A stretch of 64,000 nucleotides of DNA from the NCBI RefSeq assembly GCF_052078665.1, contig NZ_JBQJIK010000006.1, forward strand, positions 1-64,000, read 5' to 3'. The DNA is from Inquilinus sp052078665 (GTDB taxonomy: Bacteria; Pseudomonadota; Alphaproteobacteria; DSM-16000; Inquilinaceae). Below, piece by piece: positions 8,792 to 16,454 of the stretch. Each line of letters opens with the position of its first letter. Position 1 is the first letter of the stretch. The translations under genes were made by a program, and so were the position numbers. The notes beneath the pieces are model-generated. The model had not been told where the DNA came from, did no database searches, and saw only the letters and a list, made by a program, of their open reading frames with translations.

Positions 8792-9860
8792 TCGGCACCG
8801 GCCGGGTCATCAGGTCGACATAGAGGTCGAAGAAGCGGCGGTTGTCGAACTGCTTCACCACCTTGACCTTCTGCAGCAGCCTGGTCGGCTGCTCCTGCCA
8901 ATAGCCGAAGGTGCGGCCGTAGCCGGGGCCGAAGGCGATGTCGACGTCGAGATACAGCTCCTCGACCTCGGTGGCGTAGCTGGGGTCGACCAGATAGGCG
9001 AGGGCGAGCGTGTCGAAGACGTTGACCGTCGCCGCCGCGTCCCTGGCATAGGCCTTGGCCATCCAGCTGTCCTTGAACAGCGCCGGAATCGGCCCGTCGC
9101 CGGCGACGATGCGGTCGAAATCGGTCTTGGACAGCTGGGTGATGTCGGTGACGTCGAGCGGGATGATGGCCTGGTCGATCGGCTCGCGCATGACGATGCG
9201 CGTCGCCTCGGGGTCGATCCAGACATTCATCTCGGCCGCCGGGGTGGTGTTGCCGCGGATATCGACCGCGCCGGCCATGTAGACGATCCGCTTGATCAGC
9301 GGCACGATCTCCGGGTTCTTGCGCACGGCCAGGGCGATGTTGGTGGCCGGGCCGATCACCAGCAGCGACACCTCATGCGGGTTGGCCTTGACCGTGTCGA
9401 CAATGAAGTCGACCGCGTCCTGGTCGCGCAGCTTGGCCTTGGTGGCGAAGCCGTCCGGCGGCGCCACCAGGTCGGCATCGGCCGGCTGCGGCCGGTGGAA
9501 GGCGGTCTTGTAGCTCTCGCCGAAGCCGTACAGCGCGCGCTCGCTCTCGAAGCTCTCCGGGTCGTGCACCAGCGGCAGGTTGGCGCCGGCATAGACGCCG
9601 ACCTTGTCCTCGATGCCCAGGCGCTCGACCGCGCGCAGCGCGTCCGCCACCTCCTGCTTCAGCCAGTTGTTGCCGGTCACCACGGTGACGCCCAGCAGGT
9701 CGATCACCCCTTGGTGGTCGAGTTGCGCGGCCATGATCAGGACCTGGCCGTCATCCCCGGCGGTGCTGAAATCGGTGTCGAGGATGATCTTCTCGGCGGC
9801 CACGGCCGGTGCCGCGGCCAGCGCCCATGCCGCCACCGCGGCGGCGATCCATCGCTGCAT
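8775..9860 (-). CDS. Exported nucleoside hydrolase (IunH family)
   Basis: 361 residues with a Sec signal peptide ending at AVAAEK, so the enzyme is periplasmic. Nucleoside hydrolases split nucleosides into base and ribose with a calcium ion held by the N-terminal aspartates. Here the usual DTDxGxDD is replaced by DTDFSTAGDDG, two residues longer, while the VIGPATNIALA, MNVWIDPEA and late DTLA elements are conserved. A strong AGGAGG precedes the ATG. It may salvage nucleosides or related ribosides outside the cytoplasm; the altered loop suggests a subfamily with its own substrate. Confidence 0.9.
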   Translation of the reverse strand: MQRWIAAAVAAWALAAAPAVAAEKIILDTDFSTAGDDGQVLIMAAQLDHQGVIDLLGVTVVTGNNWLKQEVADALRAVERLGIEDKVGVYAGANLPLVHDPESFESERALYGFGESYKTAFHRPQPADADLVAPPDGFATKAKLRDQDAVDFIVDTVKANPHEVSLLVIGPATNIALAVRKNPEIVPLIKRIVYMAGAVDIRGNTTPAAEMNVWIDPEATRIVMREPIDQAIIPLDVTDITQLSKTDFDRIVAGDGPIPALFKDSWMAKAYARDAAATVNVFDTLALAYLVDPSYATEVEELYLDVDIAFGPGYGRTFGYWQEQPTRLLQKVKVVKQFDNRRFFDLYVDLMTRPVPIKPAT

Positions 9861-10134
9861 TCCTGTGCCTCCTCCTGTGCGGACGCGCGTCCTTCGATCC
9901 GAGTCGCCGGCGGTCCGGTGTCCTACGATGGCACGCTTCTGTTACCGGCCGCAGCGCAGATCATGAGCGGGTCACCTGACAAGTCGGCGGTGCCGGGCGA
10001 ATCGGTGCCGGTCGGCGACGACCTCGTTCTCTGGCTGATCAAGCGGCTGTGAGCGCCCATTCCGCTGGCATCCGCCCCGAAACAGGGCAAATTTTGGGCA
10101 GAATCGAGCGTGATCAATTTTTAATCTTTTTCCG
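9861..10134. other. Intergenic region between nucleoside hydrolase and sRNA promoter
   Basis: No convincing gene. The left part must carry the leftward promoter for the nucleoside hydrolase; the right end (10105-10130) is AT-rich and leads into the small-RNA promoter. Confidence 0.4.
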
Positions 10135-10163
10135 CTTGCGAACCTCGCCGCGGCATGCTTATG
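10135..10163 (+). promoter_or_regulatory. Sigma-70 promoter of the mmgR/suhB-like sRNA
   Basis: CTTGCG (10135-10140) and CTTATG (10158-10163) are separated by exactly 17 bases, matching the alphaproteobacterial CTTGAC-N17-CTATAT pattern. An AT-rich tract lies just upstream. Transcription would begin near 10170 and reach the terminator at 10261, giving an RNA of about 90 nucleotides. Confidence 0.6.
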
Positions 10164-10169
10164 TTGCAG

Positions 10170-10261
10170 TGCGATATGCAGTGATGAGCTGCTGTCGTAA
10201 CGCACTTCTTGGGCGTTTCCTCCCTAAACTCGGGCCGCAGCGATGCGGCCTGTTTTCTTTT
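10170..10261 (+). ncRNA. mmgR: mmgR/suhB (alpha-r8)-like small regulatory RNA
   Basis: The stretch contains TTGGGCGTTTCCTCCCT with the core TTTCCTCCCT at 10216-10225, the single-stranded anti-Shine-Dalgarno-like core I associate with the mmgR/suhB family of alphaproteobacteria. It is followed at once by a perfect terminator stem GGCCGCA (10233-10239), GCGA loop and TGCGGCC (10244-10250), and the T-rich tail TGTTTTCTTTT. No open frame covers it. In Sinorhizobium mmgR limits polyhydroxybutyrate storage; a comparable role here is inference. The 5' end is estimated from the promoter spacing. Confidence 0.75.
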
Positions 10262-10291
10262 GGGGACAGGCCAAGCCCCCGGACCCCCAGA

Positions 10292-11212
10292 TCAGCCCCC
10301 GGCCGTCACGAAGGCGGCGAGCTCCCGTCCGAACCGGTCGGGCTCCTCATAGAAGGGGCTGTGGCCGCTCTCCGCATAGACCGAGAGGCGGCTTCCCGAG
10401 TGGATCGCCTTGATCCGCTCCGACATGGCCAGGCGGACCAGCCGGTCATGCGCCCCATGCGTCAGCAGGATCGGGCCGGCATAGGCCTGGAACACGGGTT
10501 CGAGATCGGGCGTGGCCGTCCTGACGAAGCCCTCGCCCACGGCCCGCGCCGTCATGCCGTTGACCACCAGCATGCGCTGCAGCTCCGCGCCCGTTGGCGG
10601 CTGGTGGAAGCAGGCCTCGAGGAAGCGCGCCGTCTCGGCCGTCCGCTCGGCCAGGTCGGGCGAGGTGGTGGTCCGGGCGAAGGTGCCCGCCAGCGGCGTC
10701 AGCAGATCCGGCGAGAGCCGGGTGACCGCGTCGACCAGGTTGATCCCGGCGACCCGCGCGCCGCCGTATTTCCGCAGATACGCGCCGGCCACGTAGCCGC
10801 CGAGCGACCAGCCCACCAGGACGGGGCGGCGCAGCTTCGCGGCGGCGATCACGGCGGCGACGTCGTCGGCCCAGCGGTCGGCATCCGCATAGGCGTCGGG
10901 GGAGGGCGGCTTGTCCGAATCGCCATGGCCACGCAGGTCGAACCGGACCAGGCGGAAGCCGGCCAGGGCCGGGTCGGCGAACTGTTTGTCCCAGCTCAGC
11001 CGGCTCTGGCGCAGGCCGTGGATGAACAGGATTTCGGGCGCCTGCGGGTTGCCCTGCGCCTCTCCTGTCAGCATCGTGCCGTCCGACGACCGGGCGGAGA
11101 AGGTCTCCCGGGCCTGTGGGGCCGCGAATCCGAGCCTGGCGTGAACCGCGAGGGCGGCAAGGCCGATCGTTCCGGCCAGGAAGCTGCGTCGTGAGCGATC
11201 CATCAGTGTCAT
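10292..11212 (-). CDS. Tat-exported alpha/beta hydrolase
   Basis: 306 residues. The N-terminus SRRSFLAGTIGLAALAV is a twin-arginine signal, so the folded enzyme is exported. The oxyanion segment LFIHGLRQSRLSWD, nucleophile elbow GWSLGGYVAG, acid in GAHDRLV and histidine in ESGHSPFYEEP make a complete catalytic triad. Ester or lactone hydrolysis is likely, with unknown substrate. Divergent from a TetR-family gene, with the palindromic gap between them, which suggests the repressor controls this gene. MDRS at 11203 is an alternative start. Confidence 0.88.
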   Translation of the reverse strand: MTLMDRSRRSFLAGTIGLAALAVHARLGFAAPQARETFSARSSDGTMLTGEAQGNPQAPEILFIHGLRQSRLSWDKQFADPALAGFRLVRFDLRGHGDSDKPPSPDAYADADRWADDVAAVIAAAKLRRPVLVGWSLGGYVAGAYLRKYGGARVAGINLVDAVTRLSPDLLTPLAGTFARTTTSPDLAERTAETARFLEACFHQPPTGAELQRMLVVNGMTARAVGEGFVRTATPDLEPVFQAYAGPILLTHGAHDRLVRLAMSERIKAIHSGSRLSVYAESGHSPFYEEPDRFGRELAAFVTAGG

Positions 11213-11223
11213 CCATGTTATTT

Positions 11224-11281
11224 ATCGATCACTAATCAACCTGTTTGACGCCGGGCGTCAAGATGTTGTTTAGTGGTCGAT
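11224..11281. promoter_or_regulatory. Nested palindromic operators of the TetR/hydrolase gap
   Basis: Outer arms ATCGATCACTAA (11224-11235) and TTAGTGGTCGAT (11270-11281) are inverted with one mismatch. Inside them lies a second, perfect palindrome TTGACGC-CGG-GCGTCAA (11245-11261). The two symmetric sites fill the divergent gap, as expected for repression of both genes by the TetR protein. Confidence 0.65.
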
Positions 11282-11899
11282 ATGGAACCGGATGCGAAAT
11301 CGCGCGGCGGGCGGCCGTGGAGCTTCGACCGCGACAGGGCGATCGAGACCGCCATGCGGCTGTTCTGGCGGCACGGCTATGAAGGGGTGTCGGTCGGCGA
11401 CCTGACCAAGGCCATCGGCATCGCGCCGCCGAGCCTCTATTCGGCCTTCGGCAGCAAGGCCGGGCTCTACCAGGAGGCGCTGAACCGCTACGAGGAGAGC
11501 CTCGGTTCGCTCGACATGACGCCCGTCGCCGCGGCTGCCACGCTGGCGGAGGCGGTGCGGCGGCTGCTCGAGGCGGCGGTCCGGGCCGTCACCCATCCCG
11601 ATCGCGAGCGCAGCTGCATGATTTCCAGCGGGATGACCACCTGCCATCCCGAGCACGCCGCGCTGGCCCGCGATCTCGCCGCCCGGCGCGACGCCATGCG
11701 CGAGCGGATCACACAGGCCCTCCGGCCCTTCGCCGATGCGGAGGAGGGGCGCCGCCTGGCCCGGCACCTGGCGGCGGTCATGCAGGGCATCTCGATCCAG
11801 GCCCGCGACGGCGCGACGCCGGCGGAGCTGCAGGAGATCGTCGAGGATCTGGTCGCCGGCGTCGCCGCGCGGTTTCCCGGGGGAAGCCTGACCTGGTGA
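11282..11899 (+). CDS. TetR/AcrR-family transcriptional regulator
   Basis: 205 residues. The N-terminal DNA-binding domain reads FDRDRAIETAMRLFWRHGYE, then VSVGDLTKAIGIAPPSLYSAFGSK, a classic TetR helix-turn-helix; the C-terminal part is a variable ligand-binding domain with the common MISSGMTTCHPEH segment. The gene is divergent from the Tat-exported hydrolase and has palindromic operators directly upstream, so it probably represses that gene and itself until an effector binds. I chose the ATG at 11282; a GTG at 11273 is possible but would lie inside the operator arm. Confidence 0.9.
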   Translation: MEPDAKSRGGRPWSFDRDRAIETAMRLFWRHGYEGVSVGDLTKAIGIAPPSLYSAFGSKAGLYQEALNRYEESLGSLDMTPVAAAATLAEAVRRLLEAAVRAVTHPDRERSCMISSGMTTCHPEHAALARDLAARRDAMRERITQALRPFADAEEGRRLARHLAAVMQGISIQARDGATPAELQEIVEDLVAGVAARFPGGSLTW

Positions 11900-12069
11900 C
11901 AAAATCCGACGCTTGGTACCGGAGCCGTAAGCCCGCTTGGAGCGGCAAGCTGACGCTGCGCCCTTTCACTCGCGCCGTCCGCATCGCGCCCAATCCGGAG
12001 ACCGGCGCTCGGCCGGTCGCCGTCATCGCGCAGCACGCCTTTCCGACAATGGGCGAGCGCCCCGGCAGC

Positions 12070-12906
12070 TCATCCGTTCAGGAACACCCGCGCATGCTCC
12101 AGAAAGACCCCCGCATGCTGTGACTGCGCCCCGTGGCTGGCGTCCGGATACATCACGAGCTGGGCGTCAGGCAGGTGCTGCGCCAGAATGAAGGCGTTGA
12201 TCGGCGTGACGACGACATCCCTGTTCCCATGCACGACCAAGGCGGGCCGGCGGATCCTGTCCAGCATCGCGTAGCGGTCCGTCGAGGGAACGGCGCCCCA
12301 CTCGCGGATCGCCTCCAACTGGGCGTCTGCGGCCTTCCTGGAGATCGGCGCATCGCGGTCCGCGGTGCGAAGCTTCAGCCGTTCGATATAGGCTCGCCCC
12401 GCAGCCTGGCTGGCCTCGCCGGGTGTGAAGAACGCCCCCATGAGCAGGGCGACCGGATCGTCCAGCTCGTCGGCCGAAAGTTCGGTGAAGGTCATGCCTT
12501 CTCCGCCCCGCGGTCCCGCGCCCAGCAGGATCATCCGCCGGATCATCTCCGGATGATCCTGCGCCAATTGCTGGGCGATCATGCCGCCGAGCGAGAATCC
12601 CATGGCGTCGAAGCTCATGAGATCGAGCGCCCGGCAGAAGTCGACACAGTCCTGTGTCATCGCCGCGACCGTCGGCGGCGTATCGCCCGTCGAGCCGCCG
12701 ACGCCGGCGTTGTCGAACAGGATGACCTCACGCTCGCGCGCCAACCCGTTCGTCACCAGGGGGTCCCAGTCGTCCAGGGTCGCGGCGAAGTAGTTGAGCA
12801 ACAGCAGGGGCAGGCCTCCAGGCCTGCCGAAGCGCCGATAGGCGAACCGGACGCCTCCGACCTGAGCGAATTCGGTGGGAGCCGTCTCATGCGTGGCATT
12901 GGACAT
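12070..12906 (-). CDS. Alpha/beta hydrolase, cytoplasmic
   Basis: 278 residues from the ATG at 12906 (MSNATHETAP), preceded by AAGGAAT. The elbow MGFSLGGMIAQQLA supplies the serine, GNRDVVVTP the aspartate and DASHGAQSQH the histidine, so the triad is complete. There is no signal peptide. It is the last gene of a three-gene operon with two NTF2-like proteins (gaps of 60 and 37 bases), all divergent from a GlxA-type regulator. Together they look like a small pathway modifying one organic molecule; this is inference from context. Confidence 0.88.
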   Translation of the reverse strand: MSNATHETAPTEFAQVGGVRFAYRRFGRPGGLPLLLLNYFAATLDDWDPLVTNGLAREREVILFDNAGVGGSTGDTPPTVAAMTQDCVDFCRALDLMSFDAMGFSLGGMIAQQLAQDHPEMIRRMILLGAGPRGGEGMTFTELSADELDDPVALLMGAFFTPGEASQAAGRAYIERLKLRTADRDAPISRKAADAQLEAIREWGAVPSTDRYAMLDRIRRPALVVHGNRDVVVTPINAFILAQHLPDAQLVMYPDASHGAQSQHAGVFLEHARVFLNG

Positions 12907-12943
12907 GAAGATATTCCTTGAGGTTCTCCGGCGCGCGGCAGGA

Positions 12944-13330
12944 TCATCCCGGGAACCTGTCGCCGAACATCGGCAGGCCGCTCCGCGACTGCTCACGCGT
13001 GGCCTCGTCCTGGATCACGTCCCAGTGCTCGGCGAGCACCCCGTCCTCCAGGCGCAGGATGTCGGCGACGACCCACGCCGCGGGCAGGCCGTGGCCGCTG
13101 AACCGCCCGTGCAGGATGACGTAATCGCCGGAGGCGGCCGCGACGTGGTTGTCGTAGCGCAGCGTGTCGGGCAGGGTCTTCACGAGCTCGAACAGCCCCT
13201 CCCGGCCCGGCGCGATGTGGGCGCTGTGCTGGATGTAGTTCGGCGACCAGAAGCGCTCCGCCACCGCGTAATTGCGCTTGTTGAAGAGGGCCTCGAAGGC
13301 GCTCAGGACGATCTGCACGTTGTCGGCCAT
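12944..13330 (-). CDS. SnoaL-like NTF2-fold protein
   Basis: 128 residues. The segment AFEALFNKRNYAVAERFWSP, then NYIQHSAHIAPGREGL, is typical of SnoaL-like polyketide-cyclase/isomerase relatives, and GVLAEHWDVIQDE is the usual C-terminal strand ending in a conserved tryptophan and aspartate. It is the middle gene between another NTF2-like gene and an alpha/beta hydrolase. It may act on the same small molecule as its neighbours; the reaction is unknown. Confidence 0.85.
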   Translation of the reverse strand: MADNVQIVLSAFEALFNKRNYAVAERFWSPNYIQHSAHIAPGREGLFELVKTLPDTLRYDNHVAAASGDYVILHGRFSGHGLPAAWVVADILRLEDGVLAEHWDVIQDEATREQSRSGLPMFGDRFPG

Positions 13331-13390
13331 GGTCGTACTTCCCCGATAAGGTTGATGATTGACGATGCTGGAAGAGGACTCTCGACCGCC

Positions 13391-13855
13391 TCAGCTCCGG
13401 TAGTCCGGGGGAACCGAGAAGATCACGTTCTCCGGATCGGGCAGGTCCTTGACGCCGCCGGGCAGGAGGGCCTGGGCGGCGGCGACCACGTTCAGAGACT
13501 CCCGCACCAGCTTGATCTGGCCGTTCTCGGCCACGAGACGGGCAGCAAACAGGTGATGGGCGGTGCGCCCGGTCGCTGCCGCCGTCGTGTGGGCCATGTA
13601 TTCGGCGAACACCTGCTCCGGGGTGTCGATCAGGACGCGGGTGTCCTCGGGCTTGAAGGCGAAGTCCGGATAGAGCCCGGCGACGAGGTCTTGGAGTTCG
13701 CTGATCGCCTGGCGACCCCGGTGGCGCCAGGGGATGCCCACCGAATGCAGGAACGGCAGCTCGAACACCCCGTCCTCGGCGAACAGGGCGGCGACGTCTT
13801 GGCCGCGCGGGACGGCGGCGAGGAATTCGAGCAGCAGGGCTTTGGCGTCTTTCAT
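13391..13855 (-). CDS. NTF2-fold (ketosteroid isomerase-like) protein
   Basis: 154 residues with LLLEFLAAVPRGQDVAALFAEDGVFELPF near the start, a common entry into the NTF2 fold, and LVRESLNVVAAAQALLPGG toward the end. First gene of the minus-strand operon leading to a second NTF2-like protein and a hydrolase. It diverges from the GlxA-type regulator, whose binding sites probably lie in the 110-base gap, where the palindromes GACATGTC (13922-13929) and CATATATG (13929-13936) can be seen. Substrate unknown. Confidence 0.82.
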   Translation of the reverse strand: MKDAKALLLEFLAAVPRGQDVAALFAEDGVFELPFLHSVGIPWRHRGRQAISELQDLVAGLYPDFAFKPEDTRVLIDTPEQVFAEYMAHTTAAATGRTAHHLFAARLVAENGQIKLVRESLNVVAAAQALLPGGVKDLPDPENVIFSVPPDYRS

Positions 13856-13965
13856 TGTGATGGTCTTTCGGAACGGGCGTTCGCTGTGTCCCGGGACTCA
13901 TACGCCTTGCCCCTTTTGGCCGACATGTCATATATGCCACCTTTCTCGCCATGAGGGGCCAACGC

Positions 13966-14901
13966 ATGCGCCGCATCGGTTTCATCGTCTACCCGGGCTT
14001 CCAGGCGATCGGCCTCATGGCCTCCTCCGTCTTCGAGATCGCCAACCTGTTGAGCGAAACGCCGGCCTATGAGCTCTCGGTGCTGTCCGAGGCCGGGGGC
14101 CTGGTGCGCGGCTCGGCGGCCGTCTCGGTCGAAACCCGTCGGCTGGACGATGTGAGCGGCTACGACACGCTGATCGTCTGCGTCGGCAATGACCTGCCGC
14201 AGACCTCGCCGGAGATGCTCGACCTGCTCCGCGCCGCCGTTCCCGTCACGCGTCGGATCGGCGCGATCTGTACCGGCGCCTTCGTCCTGGCCGAGGCCGG
14301 CCTGCTACGGGGCCGCCGCGCCACCACCCACTGGATGGTGGCGCGCGAGCTCGCCCTGCGCTTCCCCGACACCCTCGTCGACGAGGACCGCATCTTCGTG
14401 GCCGACAAGGGGGTCTGGACTTCGGCGGGCATGACCGCCGGCCTCGACCTCGCCCTGGCCATGGTGGAGGAGGACCTGGGGCCTGGGCTCGCCCGCTCGG
14501 CAGCCCGCACCATGGTGCTTTACCACCGCCGCTCCGGCGGTCAGTCGCAGCATTCCGCCCTGATCGAGCTGGAGCCCAAGTCGGATCGCATCCAGTCCGC
14601 CCTGACCTACGCCAGGTCCAACCTCAAGAACCCCTTGACCCTGGACGAGCTCGCCGAGGCGGCCCGGCTCAGCTCGCGCCAGTTCAGCCGCGCCTTCCGC
14701 GAAGAGACCGGCCAGACGCCGGCCAAGGCGGTGGAGCGCCTGCGGGTCGAGGCCGCCCGCCTGATGCTGGAGGAAGGGCGCCACACGGTGGAGACCGTCG
14801 CCTACGAGATCGGCTTCGGCGACCGCGAGCGGATGCGTCGGGCGTTCCTGCGCAATTTCGGGCTTCCGCCGCAGGCCGTCCGCCGCACCGCCCGGCTCTA
14901 G
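13966..14901 (+). CDS. GlxA-family AraC-type regulator (DJ-1/PfpI plus HTH)
   Basis: 311 residues. The N-terminal half is a DJ-1/PfpI-like sensor domain (IGFIVYPGFQAIGL at the start, IGAICTGAFVLAEAGLL with the nucleophile-elbow cysteine). The C-terminal third is an AraC/XylS DNA-binding domain with two helix-turn-helices, LDELAEAARLSSRQFSRAF and TVETVAYEIGFGDRERMRRAF. I chose the ATG at 13966 because GAGGGG lies seven bases upstream; another in-frame ATG is at 13951. Divergent from the NTF2/NTF2/hydrolase operon, which is the likely target. Its stop overlaps the next gene's stop by four bases. Confidence 0.9.
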   Translation: MRRIGFIVYPGFQAIGLMASSVFEIANLLSETPAYELSVLSEAGGLVRGSAAVSVETRRLDDVSGYDTLIVCVGNDLPQTSPEMLDLLRAAVPVTRRIGAICTGAFVLAEAGLLRGRRATTHWMVARELALRFPDTLVDEDRIFVADKGVWTSAGMTAGLDLALAMVEEDLGPGLARSAARTMVLYHRRSGGQSQHSALIELEPKSDRIQSALTYARSNLKNPLTLDELAEAARLSSRQFSRAFREETGQTPAKAVERLRVEAARLMLEEGRHTVETVAYEIGFGDRERMRRAFLRNFGLPPQAVRRTARL

Positions 14902-15206
14902 TACCTCTGCACGGAGGATTTGACGGGTTGTTGAGGTGCGAGAGGAGGGAGTTCGTTCGGATTGACGAGGAGTTCGATGCTGCGAGCGACGCCCGGCTGT
15001 CTGCGGATCAAGCCGAGGCGGTCGAGGGTCAGCACCATCTGATGGACGGACGGCGGGGTGACGCGGAAATAGCGCTGTAGATCGCGTTCGGCCGGAGGGC
15101 GTCCGTTGACCTGGCAGTAGGCCCAGACGAAGGCGAGGTACTGGCCCTGCTTTTCGGTGAAGCGGGTCGGCGTGCGCTCTTGGCTCTGGTCAAATAATTG
15201 ATTCAT
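14898..15206 (-). CDS. LexA-DNA-binding-like winged-helix protein
   Basis: 102 residues from ATG 15206. After the lead MNQLFDQSQER comes FTEKQGQYLAFVWAY, NGRPPAERDLQRYFRVTPPS and VHQMVLTLDRLGLIRRQPG, a stand-alone winged helix resembling the LexA operator-binding domain but without the autoprotease half. Copies of such a gene occur widely and in scattered contexts in bacteria, often near mobile DNA; the role is unknown. The frame runs on upstream without a stop into a broken DeoR-type regulator, suggesting that this gene arrived by insertion. A promoter candidate lies 48 bases upstream. Confidence 0.72.
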   Translation of the reverse strand: MNQLFDQSQERTPTRFTEKQGQYLAFVWAYCQVNGRPPAERDLQRYFRVTPPSVHQMVLTLDRLGLIRRQPGVARSIELLVNPNELPPLAPQQPVKSSVQRY

Positions 15207-15253
15207 TTCCGATTCATCCGGGTCTTCGTCAGCGGCGGAGATGGTCCGGATGA

Positions 15254-15282
15254 ATGTAAGATATCGGGTCGAGTTGAGCCAA
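15254..15282 (-). promoter_or_regulatory. Candidate promoter of the LexA-like gene
   Basis: On the minus strand TTGGCT (15282-15277) and TTACAT (15259-15254) are 17 bases apart. The pair lies in the lower-GC stretch between the DeoR remnant and the start at 15206, which supports independent transcription of the inserted gene. Confidence 0.4.
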
Positions 15283-15321
15283 ACCGAGCATGCCACGTTG
15301 TCGGCGATGGTGAGCGGCGGC

Positions 15322-15527
15322 AAGCATCCCGTTCGCCCCTCGCGGTTGCGCTGCATCCGGCGCTGGAACGGCGGCTCCTCCAGCCCGTCCGGCAGCATCA
15401 CCCCGCCATGGAAGCGCGCCACGGCGCCGGTCTCGATCAGCGGCTTGACGCTGCGCCGGATTGTTTCGGTCGAGACCTCGAAGCGATGCGCCGGCTCGGC
15501 GATGCTGTAACTGTCGGACGCGCGCAC
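15322..15527 (-). pseudogene. DeoR-family regulator remnant
   Basis: The minus-strand frame encodes SIAEPAHRFEVSTETIRRSV followed by KPLIETGAVARFHGGVMLPD and EEPPFQRRMQRNREG, which is the DNA-binding domain and linker of a DeoR-type repressor. The rest of the regulator, the sugar-phosphate sensor domain, is missing; the frame continues instead through unrelated sequence into the LexA-like gene. The canonical ETIRRD has become ETIRRS. I read this as a truncated gene interrupted near 15320. It lies head to head with the kinase/flavoprotein operon, which it may once have regulated. Confidence 0.7.
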
Positions 15528-15589
15528 GGCCCGCTGCGGCGTTCCCTCGCCCCGGAGAATTGCCCTATCGTATCGGCGGGGAGGTGGGA

Positions 15590-16453
15590 ATGCCGGATGC
15601 GTCGGACATCATCGCGGGGTTGGGCTGCTGGAGCGGGCGCGTCACCATCGCCCCGTTGGCCGGCGGGCTGACCAACCGCAACTACCGGGTCGACGATGCC
15701 GCCGGGGCCCATGTCGTGCGGCTGGGCGCCGACATCCCGCACCACCACATCCTGCGCTTCAACGAGCTGGCGGCCAGCCGGGCCGCCGCGTCCGCCGGCA
15801 TCTCGCCCGAGGTCGAGCATGCCGAACCGGGCATCCTGGTGACCCGCTTCGTCGCCGGCGAGACGCTGACGCCGGAACGGGTGCGGCAGCAGGCGCCGCG
15901 GGTGCTGGAGCTGGTGCGCCGCGTGCATCACGAGATGCCGGCCCATCTGCGCGGCCCGGTCCTGGCCTTCTGGGTGTTCCATGTCGTACGCGACTACGCC
16001 CATGCGCTCGAAGGCCGGCGGCCGGCGGCGGAGTTGGCCGGGCTGCTCGGCCGCGCCGCGCAGCTGGAGGCGGCGGTCGGGCCGGTCGAGCTGGTGCTCG
16101 GCCACAACGACCTCTTGGCCGCGAACTTCATCGACGACGGGCAGCGGCTGTGGCTGGTCGACTGGGACTATGCCGGCTTCAACAGCCCGCTCTTCGACCT
16201 CGGTGGCCTGGCCTCGAACAACGGCTTCTCGGCTGCGGAGGAGGCGGCGATGCTGGACGCCTATTTCGGCGCCCCGACCTCGGCCGATCTGCGCCGGCGC
16301 TACGCCGCGATGAAGGCGGCGTCGCTGCTGCGCGAGACGCTGTGGAGCATGGTGTCGGAGATCCACTCGACGCTGGATTTCGACTACGCCGCCTATACCG
16401 ACGAGAATCTGCGGCGCTTCGAGGGCGCCTGGGACGACTTCCAGAGGATGTGA
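15590..16453 (+). CDS. Aminoglycoside phosphotransferase/choline kinase-like protein
   Basis: 287 residues from the ATG at 15590, preceded by GGGGAGGTGGG. The kinase fold is marked by the glycine loop region LAGGLTNRNYRV, the catalytic loop LGHNDLLAANFI (Brenner-type HxDxxxxN) and the metal-binding LVDWDYAGF. Members phosphorylate choline, ethanolamine, sugars or amino alcohols. The stop is one base before the start of a dimethylglycine-dehydrogenase-like flavoprotein, so the two are translationally coupled; a methylated-amine or amino-alcohol pathway is a reasonable inference. Confidence 0.88.
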   Translation: MPDASDIIAGLGCWSGRVTIAPLAGGLTNRNYRVDDAAGAHVVRLGADIPHHHILRFNELAASRAAASAGISPEVEHAEPGILVTRFVAGETLTPERVRQQAPRVLELVRRVHHEMPAHLRGPVLAFWVFHVVRDYAHALEGRRPAAELAGLLGRAAQLEAAVGPVELVLGHNDLLAANFIDDGQRLWLVDWDYAGFNSPLFDLGGLASNNGFSAAEEAAMLDAYFGAPTSADLRRRYAAMKAASLLRETLWSMVSEIHSTLDFDYAAYTDENLRRFEGAWDDFQRM

Positions 16454-16454
16454 G

